DNA from: Robertmurraya siralis
Lineage (GTDB): Bacteria; Bacillota; Bacilli; Bacillales; Cytobacillaceae
NCBI RefSeq assembly: GCF_005502275.1
Contig: NZ_SWLZ01000005.1
Span: forward strand, 1-64,000
Direction: 5' to 3'
Length of the DNA stretch: 64,000 nt
Both the position numbers and the translations under genes were made by a program. Shown here piece by piece: positions 26,538 through 34,932 of this stretch (position 1 is the first letter of the stretch; the number at the start of each line of letters is the position of its first letter). The notes under the pieces were generated by a model, which was not told the origin of the DNA, searched no databases, and was given only the letters and a program-made list of their open reading frames with translations.

Positions 26538-27605
26538 ATGAATTATGACCGAACAGTTGAGGAATTTCTAAATCATCAAGAGATTTACATTCCTGTCGAT
26601 GTGCGATCTCCCGGTGAATTTCAGGACAGCCGCATTCCGAATGCAATTAATGTTCCTCTATTTACGGATGAAGAACGATCTGAAATTGGTACATTATATA
26701 AGCATGAAGGTCAAAAGGCGGCTAAATGGAGAGCAATGGAATTGGTTTCTCCGAAGCTTCCGTCGCTATTAGAGGAAATTAGAGAAATTGAAAAAACAAA
26801 TAGGAAGCCTCTTCTTTACTGTTGGCGTGGAGGAATGAGAAGTCAGTCGATTGCCCATTTTGCCATGATGTCTGGTTTACATATACAACGGCTAGAAGGT
26901 GGCTATCGAGCCTATCGCGAGTATATTGTTGACCGCATCCCGACCATGCTTCCAAAACAGGCAGTTGTCATTTATGGTTTAACGGGTACAGGAAAGACAG
27001 AGATTCTTCATCGTCTAAAGGAATTCGGTTATCCGGTTCTTGATTTAGAAGGCTATGCCAATCATAAAGGTTCTGTTTTCGGAGCGATTGATGGGCATCA
27101 GCCATATAATCAAAAAATGTTTGATGCTTTATTGTTTGAAGACTTACAATGCATTGCAAACAGTCCATATTTTTTTATGGAGGGAGAAAGCAAACGAATT
27201 GGCCATGCTGTTCAGCCCCAAGAGCTTTATGAGAAGAAGGAGAATGGCATTCATATTCGCATCGTTTCAGATTTGCAATCAAGGGTCGAGCGGATTTATG
27301 AACAATATGTTGAAGAAACAGACGTTTTCCACGCTAGAGTGGAGTATGCCTTGGGAAGAATTATAAAAAGAATTAAGCCAGAGGAAATCCAAAAGAAAAT
27401 TCAGCACTGTTTGGCAGAGAAGAACTATCGTGAAATGATTCAGTTACTTATTGTTCATTATTATGATCCGAGATACGATAACAAAATTAATGAAAGCTTG
27501 AATACAGCTCTAGAGGTTCAATTTGAGTCGCCAGAAAAAGCAGCAAAACAGATTATGGATTTTATTGAAGAGAGATTCGCGTCTCACCCGAAAAGCTTAG
27601 TCTAG
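26538..27605 (+). CDS. mnmH: tRNA 2-selenouridine (geranyl-2-thiouridine) synthase
   Basis: MnmH/SelU (YbbB) acts on the wobble uridine of tRNAs for Lys, Glu and Gln. The N-terminal rhodanese domain has the active Cys95 in YCWRGGMRSQS. A P-loop follows at residue 147 (GLTGTGKT). Length is 355 residues. The ATG at 26538 has TGGAGG 8 nt before it; the ATG at 26523 is too close. No selD, selA or selB is visible in the window, so whether selenium is used cannot be judged. The gene begins a variable region between argS and clsB. Confidence 0.9.
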   Translation: MNYDRTVEEFLNHQEIYIPVDVRSPGEFQDSRIPNAINVPLFTDEERSEIGTLYKHEGQKAAKWRAMELVSPKLPSLLEEIREIEKTNRKPLLYCWRGGMRSQSIAHFAMMSGLHIQRLEGGYRAYREYIVDRIPTMLPKQAVVIYGLTGTGKTEILHRLKEFGYPVLDLEGYANHKGSVFGAIDGHQPYNQKMFDALLFEDLQCIANSPYFFMEGESKRIGHAVQPQELYEKKENGIHIRIVSDLQSRVERIYEQYVEETDVFHARVEYALGRIIKRIKPEEIQKKIQHCLAEKNYREMIQLLIVHYYDPRYDNKINESLNTALEVQFESPEKAAKQIMDFIEERFASHPKSLV

Positions 27606-27666
27606 ATAATTGAGCTTATTCTGGGAAAAATAATGTTAGATTCCTATGATTTTGAAGGAGGATAAC

Positions 27667-27846
27667 ATGAAGCTTGTACTTTTATCAATTCTCACAGGAT
27701 TTATCGTCGGCTTTATTTTTGCTTTGCTTAAGCTTCCGATCCCTGCACCGCCTGCACTTGCCGGGGTAACAGGGATCATTGGGATTTATTTTGGATTTAA
27801 AGTATATGAACAAATATCACCGTGGTTACAGCGAATTTTTAGCTAG
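27667..27846 (+). CDS. XapX domain small membrane protein
   Basis: The 59-residue protein has two membrane helices around the XapX-family signature LKLPIPAPPALAGVTGIIGIYFG. Function is unknown. The ATG at 27667 has GAAGGAGGA upstream. A GGAGGG/CCCTCC hairpin with T residues follows at about 27853-27896. Confidence 0.85.
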   Translation: MKLVLLSILTGFIVGFIFALLKLPIPAPPALAGVTGIIGIYFGFKVYEQISPWLQRIFS

Positions 27847-27914
27847 GAAATGCGGAGGGGCGGCTTTTTTTATGGCTTCCCTCCTTTGTACTTCCATTTG
27901 AAAGGAACCTGAAG

Positions 27915-28466
27915 ATGAAAGCGGAACAAACTGATTTTTTTATTAATCAATTACATTATTGCATTAGGTCTGCAAATGATGAGGATGCAAAAGAACTATC
28001 TGAAGTAAGAGTGCAAATTGATGGTGAAACTGAAAATATGGCTCGGGAGCAAGGCGAGGGATACATAGATGAGCAAGGATTTAAGCGGATCATTGCGGAG
28101 GATCTCCAAGCAGAAAAAAACCTATTTCTTGTTACCGAAACGAATGGGAAAATTATTTGATTTTCGAGGTGTGAAGGAAACAAGTTGAAGAGAAGCTTAC
28201 ATAAAGTCGAATTCGGAATCTGTGTTTTAAGAGAATATTGGGGCTTTGGCATCGGAAGAAATTTATTGCAGCAATCGATTCAATGGGCTGACAGCAATGG
28301 AATCATCAAAATGGAATTGAACGTTATTGAAACAAATGAAAAAGCGATTAGCTTATATCAGAAAAATGGTTTTGCGGTTGAAGGTGTTTTAAAGAAGGAT
28401 AAACGTTTATCAGATGGGAATTTCTACAATACGATAGTGATGGGACGACTTAACCAAAATAATTAA
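27915..28466 (+). pseudogene. GNAT acetyltransferase gene with one in-frame TGA
   Basis: The frame is continuous over 184 codons except for TGA at 28158-28160 (codon 82). Upstream encodes the N-terminal half (CIRSANDEDAKELSEVRVQ, ending NGKII). The same frame continues as FSRCEG and KVEFGICVLREYWGFGIGRNLL, the acetyl-CoA loop (R-x-x-x-G-x-G-type), then the family C-terminus with NVIETNEKAISLYQKNGF. Homologues normally have Gly at the stop position, so GGA to TGA is the simplest history. A restart at TTG 28185 would lack the substrate half. Everything else looks intact, so the change is recent, a sequencing error, or rare read-through. Confidence 0.8.
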
Positions 28467-28472
28467 TCATGA

Positions 28473-28530
28473 TTGCTTAATATATCATTTTGTGATATAT
28501 TTTTAATGTGATATATCATAAAGTGATATA
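28473..28530 (+). promoter_or_regulatory. Promoter and palindromic operator of the PadR-DUF2812 unit
   Basis: TTGCTT (28473-28478), a 17-bp spacer and TATATT (28496-28501) form a SigA-type promoter. Overlapping it are ATATATCA-N5-TGATATAT (28480-28500), TGATATATCA (28509-28518) and a half-site TGATATA (28524-28530). Three copies of the same half-site around the -10 and start suggest autorepression by the PadR protein. Confidence 0.6.
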
Positions 28531-28543
28531 AAAGGAGGATGAA

Positions 28544-28861
28544 ATGAAATCATTAGAACAGCTTACGGATTCAGTATTTTACATTATGGCAGCATTAACG
28601 GAGCCAAGGCACGGCTATGCAGTCATGAATTTAGTGGAAGAAACGACAAACGGACAGGTTGTAATCGGGCCTGCGTCGCTCTACACGATTATTAAAAAAC
28701 TATTAAACGAACAACTAATTAGCCTCCACGATGATACGGATTCACGCAGAAAAGTCTACGTATTAACCAAAAAAGGATGCGATATTTTACGTGAGGATAT
28801 TAAACGGCGCAAAATCATGGTCGAACTGGCGGAAAAAGGACTTGAGAGGAGATGGGAGTAA
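28544..28861 (+). CDS. PadR family transcriptional regulator
   Basis: The 105-residue protein is a minimal PadR: a winged helix (DSVFYIMAALTEPRHGYAVMNLVEE, GPASLYTIIKKLLNEQLISL, RRKVYVLTKKGCDILREDI) and a short C-terminal dimerisation helix. The RBS is AAAGGAGG. It overlaps the DUF2812 gene start by 1 bp. PadR-DUF2812 pairs are common in Firmicutes. The inducer is unknown. Confidence 0.9.
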   Translation: MKSLEQLTDSVFYIMAALTEPRHGYAVMNLVEETTNGQVVIGPASLYTIIKKLLNEQLISLHDDTDSRRKVYVLTKKGCDILREDIKRRKIMVELAEKGLERRWE

Positions 28862-29412
28862 TGGCGCAAACGAAATATCTAATGTCAAACGGACTCGCCT
28901 TTTCAGAACAAAAGGACATGGAAACGCTTAGGAAAAAGGCGTTAAAAGGCTGGAACTTAAAGGGTTTTCGATTCATGGGCTATAAACTTGAATATGGGGA
29001 ACCAGAGGATGTCATTTATAGCATTGATTATCGCTTGTTGGCGCCTGATGAAGAAGCGGAATACTTTGAAATGTTCTCTTCAGCAGGCTGGACTCATGTT
29101 TGTTCTGAGTACGATAGGCATATCTTTAAAGCAGAGCCAGGAACAGCGCCGATCTATAGTGATATAGAGTCCAAGATAGACAAGATTGATCGCTTGGCAA
29201 ACCCAATAAAAATGGTTGTACTATTTCTAGTCGGAATGATGCTTGCATTTTGGTTATTGTTCACCTTTGCCTCAGGGATTGTTCAAAGCGTCAGTCGAGG
29301 GATTTTCCTTTTCTTTCTCGTCCTAACGATTCCGGCACTCATGACTTTATTTGCAACTTACTATCATAGGTGGAAAAAGCTAAAGGAAAGAAACAACCAT
29401 TCCGTTATCTAA
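28861..29412 (+). CDS. DUF2812 membrane protein
   Basis: About 183 residues. The N-terminal domain (LMSNGLAFSEQKDMETLRKKALKGW, FEMFSSAGWTHVCSE) is DUF2812. It is followed by two membrane helices (about 118-140 and 147-167) and a basic tail. The ATG at 28861 overlaps the PadR stop; an in-frame ATG at 28852 is too close to the RBS. Function is unknown. It is probably regulated by, or signals to, the paired PadR. Confidence 0.85.
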   Translation: MAQTKYLMSNGLAFSEQKDMETLRKKALKGWNLKGFRFMGYKLEYGEPEDVIYSIDYRLLAPDEEAEYFEMFSSAGWTHVCSEYDRHIFKAEPGTAPIYSDIESKIDKIDRLANPIKMVVLFLVGMMLAFWLLFTFASGIVQSVSRGIFLFFLVLTIPALMTLFATYYHRWKKLKERNNHSVI

Positions 29413-29462
29413 AATGAATTGTAGCCATATTTGCACAGAAAAAGAGGATACCAAGTTTGGAA

Positions 29463-29745
29463 AGTCCGAATGGAGAGCGACTATTCGACCGGAAAGGGGA
29501 GCCTGCGAGCAGGAAGAGTCCGAATAGAAGGTGTATTCGGACAGAAAAGGGAGCCCGCGAGCAGGAAGAGTCCGAATAGAGAGTGTATTCGGACAGAAAG
29601 GGGATCCCGCAAGCAGGAAGAGTCCGAATAGAGAGTGTATTCGGACAGAAAAGGGAGTTCGCGAGCAAGAAGAGTCCGAATAGAGAGTGTATTCGGACAG
29701 AAAAGGGATCCCGCGCGAGCAAGAAGAGTCCAATAACGATTTTAG
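29463..29745. repeat. Tandem array of about five 52-bp palindromic units
   Basis: AGAGTCCGAAT starts at 29515, 29567, 29619, 29671 and 29725, giving periods of 52, 52, 52 and 54 bp; a diverged unit begins near 29463. Each unit contains the inverted repeat GTCCGAATA-N7-TATTCGGAC (9-bp stem) followed by a GC-rich part with GCGAGCAGGA. The array lies between the convergent DUF2812 gene and clsB. Frames through it on both strands are repeat artefacts, not genes. Confidence 0.9.
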
Positions 29746-29760
29746 TTAGAATAGTTTGCA

Positions 29761-29801
29761 GATTCGGCTGGTGAACAGTTGCCGGGGGGGGCCAGCCGAG
29801 T
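29761..29801. repeat. Hairpin with a run of G after the 52-bp array
   Basis: GATTCGGCTGG (29761-29771) pairs with CCAGCCGAGTC (29791-29801) with one G-T pair. The loop contains a run of eight or nine G. A GTCCGAAT motif from the array follows at 29799-29806. Confidence 0.6.
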
Positions 29802-29826
29802 CCGAATGCTTCTCAAATAAAACCTC

Positions 29827-29857
29827 AAAAAGGTACAAACTGATTATTGTCTGTACC
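29827..29857 (-). terminator. Terminator of clsB
   Basis: On the - strand GGTACAG and TTTGTACC form a stem followed by five T. It begins 21 bp after the clsB stop. Confidence 0.75.
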
Positions 29858-29877
29858 CAATGACTTTAAACGAAGTC

Positions 29878-31113
29878 TTATAAAAAATGGGAGATCGATT
29901 TTGCAACTCCTTCTTTAATACGCGAGAAGAGACTAAGGGAGTTTAAATCCTCTAATGAAAGCTTCACTGAATCCTGTAAATCTTTTTTTAAAATAAGTTT
30001 AACTTCTTCAATCACTTGCAGGTCGTAAATATAGCAGTTTATTTCGTGATTAAGAAAGAAGCTGCGATTATCAAAATTAGCTGTTCCGAGGTCGCAAATT
30101 TGATCGTCAAATAGCAGGATCTTGGCATGATAAAAGCCATTTTTAAACTGGTATACATTGGCGCCGGCAGCGATGATGGCTCTCAGGTGTGGAAAGGACG
30201 CTTCTTTTACAAGGATATGATCGGATACATAAGGGACAATGATTGTTAATTCCACTCCCCGTTTCAGTGCATCAAGAAGGTCGTCGAGAATTCTTTTACT
30301 TGGAATAAAATAAGGGCTTCCAATAGTGATCGATTTTTTGGCTTGCTGGATGAGAGTTGAAAAAGTGTCTTCTAAAATAAATCCTTCTGTTGAAATGATT
30401 TTATGTCGGCTTCTGCCTTTTTCCAATGGTGGAAAATAGATTTTGTTTTGCCGTAAGTTGGTCTTAGTTGCTTCTTGCCAATCAAGAAGAAATTGCTGTT
30501 GTAAATCGAGAACGCCCTCGGCAGTAATTTTAAGATGATAATCACGCCAAGGGCTAAGCTTCGGATCTAAGTCAATGTATTCATTGCCGACATTGTAGCC
30601 ACCTATATAGCCAATTTTCCCATCGATCACAGTAATTTTGCGATGATTGCGTACTTGGGAAGAATAAAAATAAAAAGGAAATGTTGGTACGTTGGAAAAA
30701 GCAAACTCTGCTCCAGCACTTTGCAGTTCCTTAATCTTTTTTCTTGAGACCTTTAGGCTCCCAGCCCAATCGAGTAAAAGTCTGACCTCGATACCTTCCT
30801 CTGCTTTCTTTTTAAGAAGAGAAAGAAATTCATTGCCGAACCGATCATCATTGCAAATATAAAATAAGACGTGGATATGTTTTTTGGCATGATTAAAATC
30901 ATCAAACATATGATTAAATAGGTCAGTCCCATGAGTGAAGATTTCAAGATTGCTTTCACGGAACGGAAAGGCATTGCTTTTTATCGTCGGCAATTGCTTT
31001 TTTCTTCCAAATTTATAATCAAAGGTCAAAAATGCACCGATGACAAAGATAGCAATTAAAATAAAAATTAGGATTTTCAATGCTATCCGCTCCTTTATCT
31101 GATTGGTAATCAT
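29878..31113 (-). CDS. clsB: Cardiolipin synthase-like phospholipase D family protein
   Basis: The protein has about 411 residues: an N-terminal membrane helix (about 12-30) and two PLD domains. Both HKD motifs are complete: HRKITVIDGKIGYIGGYN and HAKILLFDDQICDLGTANFDNRS. It would condense two phosphatidylglycerols into cardiolipin. Position next to fadF matches B. subtilis ywjE (clsB). The ATG at 31113 has GGGG nearby; an in-frame TTG at 31152 has no RBS. It is divergent from fadF. Confidence 0.88.
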   Translation of the reverse strand: MITNQIKERIALKILIFILIAIFVIGAFLTFDYKFGRKKQLPTIKSNAFPFRESNLEIFTHGTDLFNHMFDDFNHAKKHIHVLFYICNDDRFGNEFLSLLKKKAEEGIEVRLLLDWAGSLKVSRKKIKELQSAGAEFAFSNVPTFPFYFYSSQVRNHRKITVIDGKIGYIGGYNVGNEYIDLDPKLSPWRDYHLKITAEGVLDLQQQFLLDWQEATKTNLRQNKIYFPPLEKGRSRHKIISTEGFILEDTFSTLIQQAKKSITIGSPYFIPSKRILDDLLDALKRGVELTIIVPYVSDHILVKEASFPHLRAIIAAGANVYQFKNGFYHAKILLFDDQICDLGTANFDNRSFFLNHEINCYIYDLQVIEEVKLILKKDLQDSVKLSLEDLNSLSLFSRIKEGVAKSISHFL

Positions 31114-31173
31114 ATTGTCCCCGAAATAATACCTTCTATAACGGTTTTTCAAGTCTGATTTAAAAAGAAAATA

Positions 31174-31201
31174 TTGACTGAATGCTCATTCATTATATAA
31201 T
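31174..31201 (+). promoter_or_regulatory. fadF promoter with FadR-like operator
   Basis: TTGACT (31174-31179), a 16-bp spacer and TATAAT (31196-31201) form a strong SigA promoter. The 18-bp site at 31175-31192, TGACTGA-ATGC-TCATTCA, matches the Bacillus FadR operator TGAATGANTANTCATTCA with two mismatches and covers the -35 and spacer. Repression relieved by long-chain acyl-CoA is expected. Confidence 0.7.
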
Positions 31202-31338
31202 GGAATTATATAAATTCTGAAAATTTTACATGTTAGGACCATTTCACTCATGGTAAAGCTTCGATTGTGAAGGGCTCTGTTATTAAAATTTTCCTCACTC
31301 AACAATATTCGAATAAAGAAAGGAGCGTTTCATTTCAA

Positions 31339-33450
31339 ATGAATGGATTATTATGGATCAATCTTATTGCAACCCTTTTTGTAATCGCTTACGGAGTGAG
31401 CCTTTTTGTGTATGTTGTGAAAACAAGGATCGAATACATTAAGCTCGGGAAAAAAGAAGAGTTTGATAACAATGTGAAAGAACGGATGAACAAAATATGG
31501 GTGATGGTGTTCGGGCAAAAAAAGCTTCTTAAGGACAAAAAGAGCGGAATCATTCATGTAATGTTTTTTTACGGTTTTATCCTTGTACAATTCGGAGCGA
31601 TTGATTTCATTATCAAAGGGATTTATCCTGGCGCCCATTTACCATTTGGCCCCCTTTACGGTGGCTTTACATTCTTCCAGGAAATTGTCACTTTAATCAT
31701 TTTAGTGGCGGTTGCTTGGGCTTTCCATAGACGTTATATTGAAAAGCTCGTTCGGCTAAAAAGAGGTTTTAAGTCAGGATTGGTATTGATTTTTATTGGC
31801 GGTTTAATGCTTTCAGTACTGCTGGGGAATGGTATGAGTATGATCTGGCATGGGCATGAGGCTACTTGGACGGAGCCTGTTGCTTCTCTCATTGCGACAG
31901 CGTTTTCGGGTATGGGAGAGACTGCTTCTATCGTTGTCTTTTACCTCGCTTGGTGGATCCATTTACTGTTCTTATTAACTTTCCTCGTCTATGTGCCGCA
32001 AGGGAAGCATGCTCATTTAATTGCGGGTCCAGCAAATGTTTACTTTAATCGCCTTGAAAAACCAGGGAAATTAAGAAAGATTGATTTTGAAGACGAAACG
32101 CAAGAAACGTTTGGCGTAGGGAAAATTGAGGACTTCACACAGCTTCAATTAGTGGATTTATATGCTTGCGTAGAGTGTGGACGCTGTACAAATATGTGTC
32201 CGGCGACCGGTACGGGAAAAATGCTTTCACCGATGGATCTTATTTTAAAGCTTCGCGATCATTTAACAAACCACGGTGCGGCCGTAACCTCGAAACAGCC
32301 GTGGGTTCCAACCTTCGCTTTTGCAAAAACACAAGGGAATCAGCTTGCTCTTGCCGCTGCAGGAAAAGGTGTTGAGGAGAGTGCTGCGTCCCTTGCTTAC
32401 AGCCCGAGCTTAATAGGTGAGGTGATTACCGAAGAGGAGATCTGGGCTTGTACAACTTGCCGAAATTGTGAGGACCAATGCCCTGTTATGAATGAGCATG
32501 TAGAAAAAATTATCGATCTTCGCCGTTACTTAGTGTTAACGGAAGGAAAAATGGATGCGGATGCTCAGCGTGCGATGCAAAACATTGAACGTCAAGGAAA
32601 TCCATGGGGGTTAAACCGGAAAGAACGTGAAAATTGGCGTGATGCTAGAGAAGATGTAGAAGTAAAAACGGTGAAAGAAATGAAAAAGGCAGGTGAAGAG
32701 TTCGAATATCTTTTCTGGGTAGGCTCTATGGGTTCTTATGATAATCGTAGTCAAAAGATAGCCTTATCATTTGCAAAATTATTAAATGAGGCAGGGGTGA
32801 AATTTGCCATTCTTGGCAATAAGGAAAAGAATTCTGGCGATACGGCCCGTCGCCTTGGAAATGAGTTTGTCTTCCAGGAGCTTGCTGCCAATAATATTGC
32901 AGAATTTGAAAAAAATGACGTGAAAAAGATCGTGACGATCGATCCACATGCATACAATATCTTTAAGAATGAGTATCCTGATTTTGGATTAGAGGCAGAA
33001 GTCTATCATCATACGGAAGTCCTGTACCAATTGGTGAAAGATGGCCGCTTAAAACCGAAATATGCGGTCAATGAAACCATTACTTTCCATGATTCTTGTT
33101 ATTTAGGGCGCTACAATGAAGTCTACGATCCGCCGCGTGAAATTCTTAAAGCGATTTCAGGTGTGAAACTAGTGGAAATGGAACGGAACCGTGATACGGG
33201 GATGTGCTGTGGAGCTGGCGGAGGTCTGATGTGGATGGAAGAGGAGACCGGGCACCGCATTAATGTTGCTCGCACAGAGCAGGCATTAGAGGTTAATCCG
33301 ACTGTTATTAGCTCCGGGTGTCCATACTGCTTGACAATGCTTTCCGATGGTACTAAAGCGAAAGAAGTAGAAGAGCAAGTTTCCACATATGATGTTGCAG
33401 AACTTCTAGAAAAGGCAGTTTGCGGCGAGGCTGCAGAACTGGCTTCGTAA
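31339..33450 (+). CDS. fadF: FadF-type heterodisulfide reductase-like iron-sulfur protein
   Basis: The protein has about 703 residues. About five N-terminal membrane helices (nitrate reductase gamma-like, residues 1-240) precede two 4Fe-4S motifs (CVECGRCTNMCP, CTTCRNCEDQCP) and two CCG domains (CYLGRYNEVYDPP with CCGAGGGLMWMEEE, then SSGCPYCLTML). It is thought to pass electrons from acyl-CoA dehydrogenases via ETF to menaquinone during beta-oxidation. The ATG at 31339 follows AAAGGAG by 13 nt; the frame upstream to 31267 has no RBS. Matches ywjF in position. Confidence 0.92.
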   Translation: MNGLLWINLIATLFVIAYGVSLFVYVVKTRIEYIKLGKKEEFDNNVKERMNKIWVMVFGQKKLLKDKKSGIIHVMFFYGFILVQFGAIDFIIKGIYPGAHLPFGPLYGGFTFFQEIVTLIILVAVAWAFHRRYIEKLVRLKRGFKSGLVLIFIGGLMLSVLLGNGMSMIWHGHEATWTEPVASLIATAFSGMGETASIVVFYLAWWIHLLFLLTFLVYVPQGKHAHLIAGPANVYFNRLEKPGKLRKIDFEDETQETFGVGKIEDFTQLQLVDLYACVECGRCTNMCPATGTGKMLSPMDLILKLRDHLTNHGAAVTSKQPWVPTFAFAKTQGNQLALAAAGKGVEESAASLAYSPSLIGEVITEEEIWACTTCRNCEDQCPVMNEHVEKIIDLRRYLVLTEGKMDADAQRAMQNIERQGNPWGLNRKERENWRDAREDVEVKTVKEMKKAGEEFEYLFWVGSMGSYDNRSQKIALSFAKLLNEAGVKFAILGNKEKNSGDTARRLGNEFVFQELAANNIAEFEKNDVKKIVTIDPHAYNIFKNEYPDFGLEAEVYHHTEVLYQLVKDGRLKPKYAVNETITFHDSCYLGRYNEVYDPPREILKAISGVKLVEMERNRDTGMCCGAGGGLMWMEEETGHRINVARTEQALEVNPTVISSGCPYCLTMLSDGTKAKEVEEQVSTYDVAELLEKAVCGEAAELAS

Positions 33451-33459
33451 AGAATGGCT

Positions 33460-33499
33460 CCAGCGAGTTATCAGCTCGCTGGAAATGCCAATTTTTTTT
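33460..33499 (+). terminator. Terminator after fadF
   Basis: CCAGCGAG (33460-33467) pairs with CTCGCTGG (33475-33482), and eight T follow at 33492-33499. It separates fadF from the thiolase unit, so each has its own control. Confidence 0.85.
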
Positions 33500-33605
33500 G
33501 CTATAATCATTCGGAATTTTTGATTTTTTAAAAACATATTCAAATTTTTCAGTGGATACTGTAAAATGAGTGTGAATAAAGCGTTTTCAAAGTCTGCAAG
33601 GCAGT

Positions 33606-33661
33606 ATGGAAACGAAAAGCTTCCATTTCTTCACGTTTAACTTCGAGCGAGCGTTCAGTCA
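33606..33661 (+). promoter_or_regulatory. Putative CcpA and FadR sites upstream of the thiolase gene
   Basis: ATGGAAACGAAAAGC (33606-33620) keeps the TGNAANCG core of a cre but not the final CW. CGAGCGA-GCGT-TCAGTCA (33644-33661) has the spacing of the FadR operator and keeps its central GA/TC positions, with several mismatches. Both lie 80-130 bp before the thiolase start, and both assignments are tentative. Confidence 0.35.
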
Positions 33662-33738
33662 GTTATGTTCAACACCTACCAAGATCAATCAAATCTTATG
33701 AATTCCATTAAAAATTTAATAGAAAAGGAGAATCTAGG

Positions 33739-34932
33739 ATGGGGAAAACAGTCATTCTCAGCGGGGTAAGAACGCCTTTTGGCAAATCAGGAGGAGCATT
33801 AAGCAGTCTTACAGCTTCAGATTTAGGAGGAATTGCCGTTAAAGCAGCTTTGGAACGGGCGCAAGTGAAGGGGGAAGAAGTGCAGGAAGTTATTTTAGGA
33901 AATGTCCTGCAAGGTGGTCAAGGGCAAATTCCGTCACGGCAAGCGGCTAAAAAAGCTGGTATTCCTTGGAGTGTGAAAACAGAGACAATTAATAAAGTTT
34001 GTGCATCTGGGATGAGGAGTGTCACTTTGGCGGATCAAATAATTCGCGCAGGAGATGAGGAAGTAATCGTAGCCGGTGGGATGGAATCGATGAGCAATGC
34101 CCCGTATTTTTTACCGAATGTCCGCTTTGGCCTGAAAATGGGAGATTCCGTTGTAAAGGATTTAATGGTGCATGACGGATTAACATGTAGCTTTACAGGC
34201 GTCCATATGGGGACATACGGAAATGGGGTTGCCGAGGAGCTAGCAATTAGCCGGGAAGAACAGGATCAGTGGGCTTTGCGCAGCCATGAGCTCGCATTAG
34301 CGGCGATTGAATCAGGAAAGCTCTCTGAAGAAATCATAGCAGTCGAAGTACGGCAAAGAAAAGGGGCAGCGGTGACGGTTTCCGCCGATGAGGCGCCAAG
34401 GAAAGATACATCACTTGAACGGTTGGCGAAATTGCCGCCCGTATTTGATGCTGATGGAACGATTACGGCGGGTAATGCCCCGGGGGTAAATGATGGAGCT
34501 GCTGCCCTCGTGCTCATGAGTGAGGAACGAGCGATAAGAGAAGGAAGAACGGTGGAAGCCTACATTATTGGGCAGGCAGCAGTTGCGGTTGAAGCTAAGG
34601 ACTTTCCGAAAACCCCTGGAATGGTCATTAATGAGCTTTTGGTAAAAACGGGAAAAAGCGTTGAGGAAATCGCGCTATTTGAAATTAATGAAGCTTTTGC
34701 TGCGGTTGCCCTTGCCAGCAGTCAGATCGCCCAGCTAAATCCAGAAAAGGTCAATGTAAATGGTGGTGCGGTTGCTTTAGGACACCCAATCGGTGCGAGT
34801 GGTGCGAGAATCATTGTCACGCTTATGCATGAATTGAAGCGTCGTGGAGGCGGTATAGGAGTCGCAGCCATATGCTCCGGCGGTGGTCAAGGGGATGCCA
34901 TTATGATTGAAGTTCCAAAGGGGGAAGCCTAA
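33739..34932 (+). CDS. mmgA: Acetyl-CoA acetyltransferase (thiolase)
   Basis: Thiolase acting in the last step of beta-oxidation or in acetoacetyl-CoA formation. The 397-residue protein has the acyl-Cys in [11 protein letters not shown] (near residue 89), [20 protein letters not shown] with the catalytic His, and the second active Cys in [12 protein letters not shown]. The RBS is AAAAGGAG. It starts a unit with hydroxyacyl-CoA and acyl-CoA dehydrogenases, the same set as B. subtilis mmgABC, although here it is placed behind fadF. Confidence 0.93.
   Translation: MGKTVILSGVRTPFGKSGGALSSLTASDLGGIAVKAALERAQVKGEEVQEVILGNVLQGGQGQIPSRQAAKKAGIPWSVKTETINKVCASGMRSVTLADQIIRAGDEEVIVAGGMESMSNAPYFLPNVRFGLKMGDSVVKDLMVHDGLTCSFTGVHMGTYGNGVAEELAISREEQDQWALRSHELALAAIESGKLSEEIIAVEVRQRKGAAVTVSADEAPRKDTSLERLAKLPPVFDADGTITAGNAPGVNDGAAALVLMSEERAIREGRTVEAYIIGQAAVAVEAKDFPKTPGMVINELLVKTGKSVEEIALFEINEAFAAVALASSQIAQLNPEKVNVNGGAVALGHPIGASGARIIVTLMHELKRRGGGIGVAAICSGGGQGDAIMIEVPKGEA

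Noticed and set aside
28158-28160. Selenocysteine codon in the GNAT gene
   Set aside because: Homologues have Gly rather than Cys at this position, the residue is not catalytic, and no SECIS-like hairpin is apparent just after the codon.
29380-29774. Four overlapping ORFs of 63-117 codons on both strands
   Set aside because: They are produced by the 52-bp repeat array being open in several frames. None has an RBS or non-repetitive sequence.
31244-31290. GGGCTCTGTTATTAAAAT before fadF as a repeat end
   Set aside because: Similarity is limited to about 12 bases, without the adjoining blocks.
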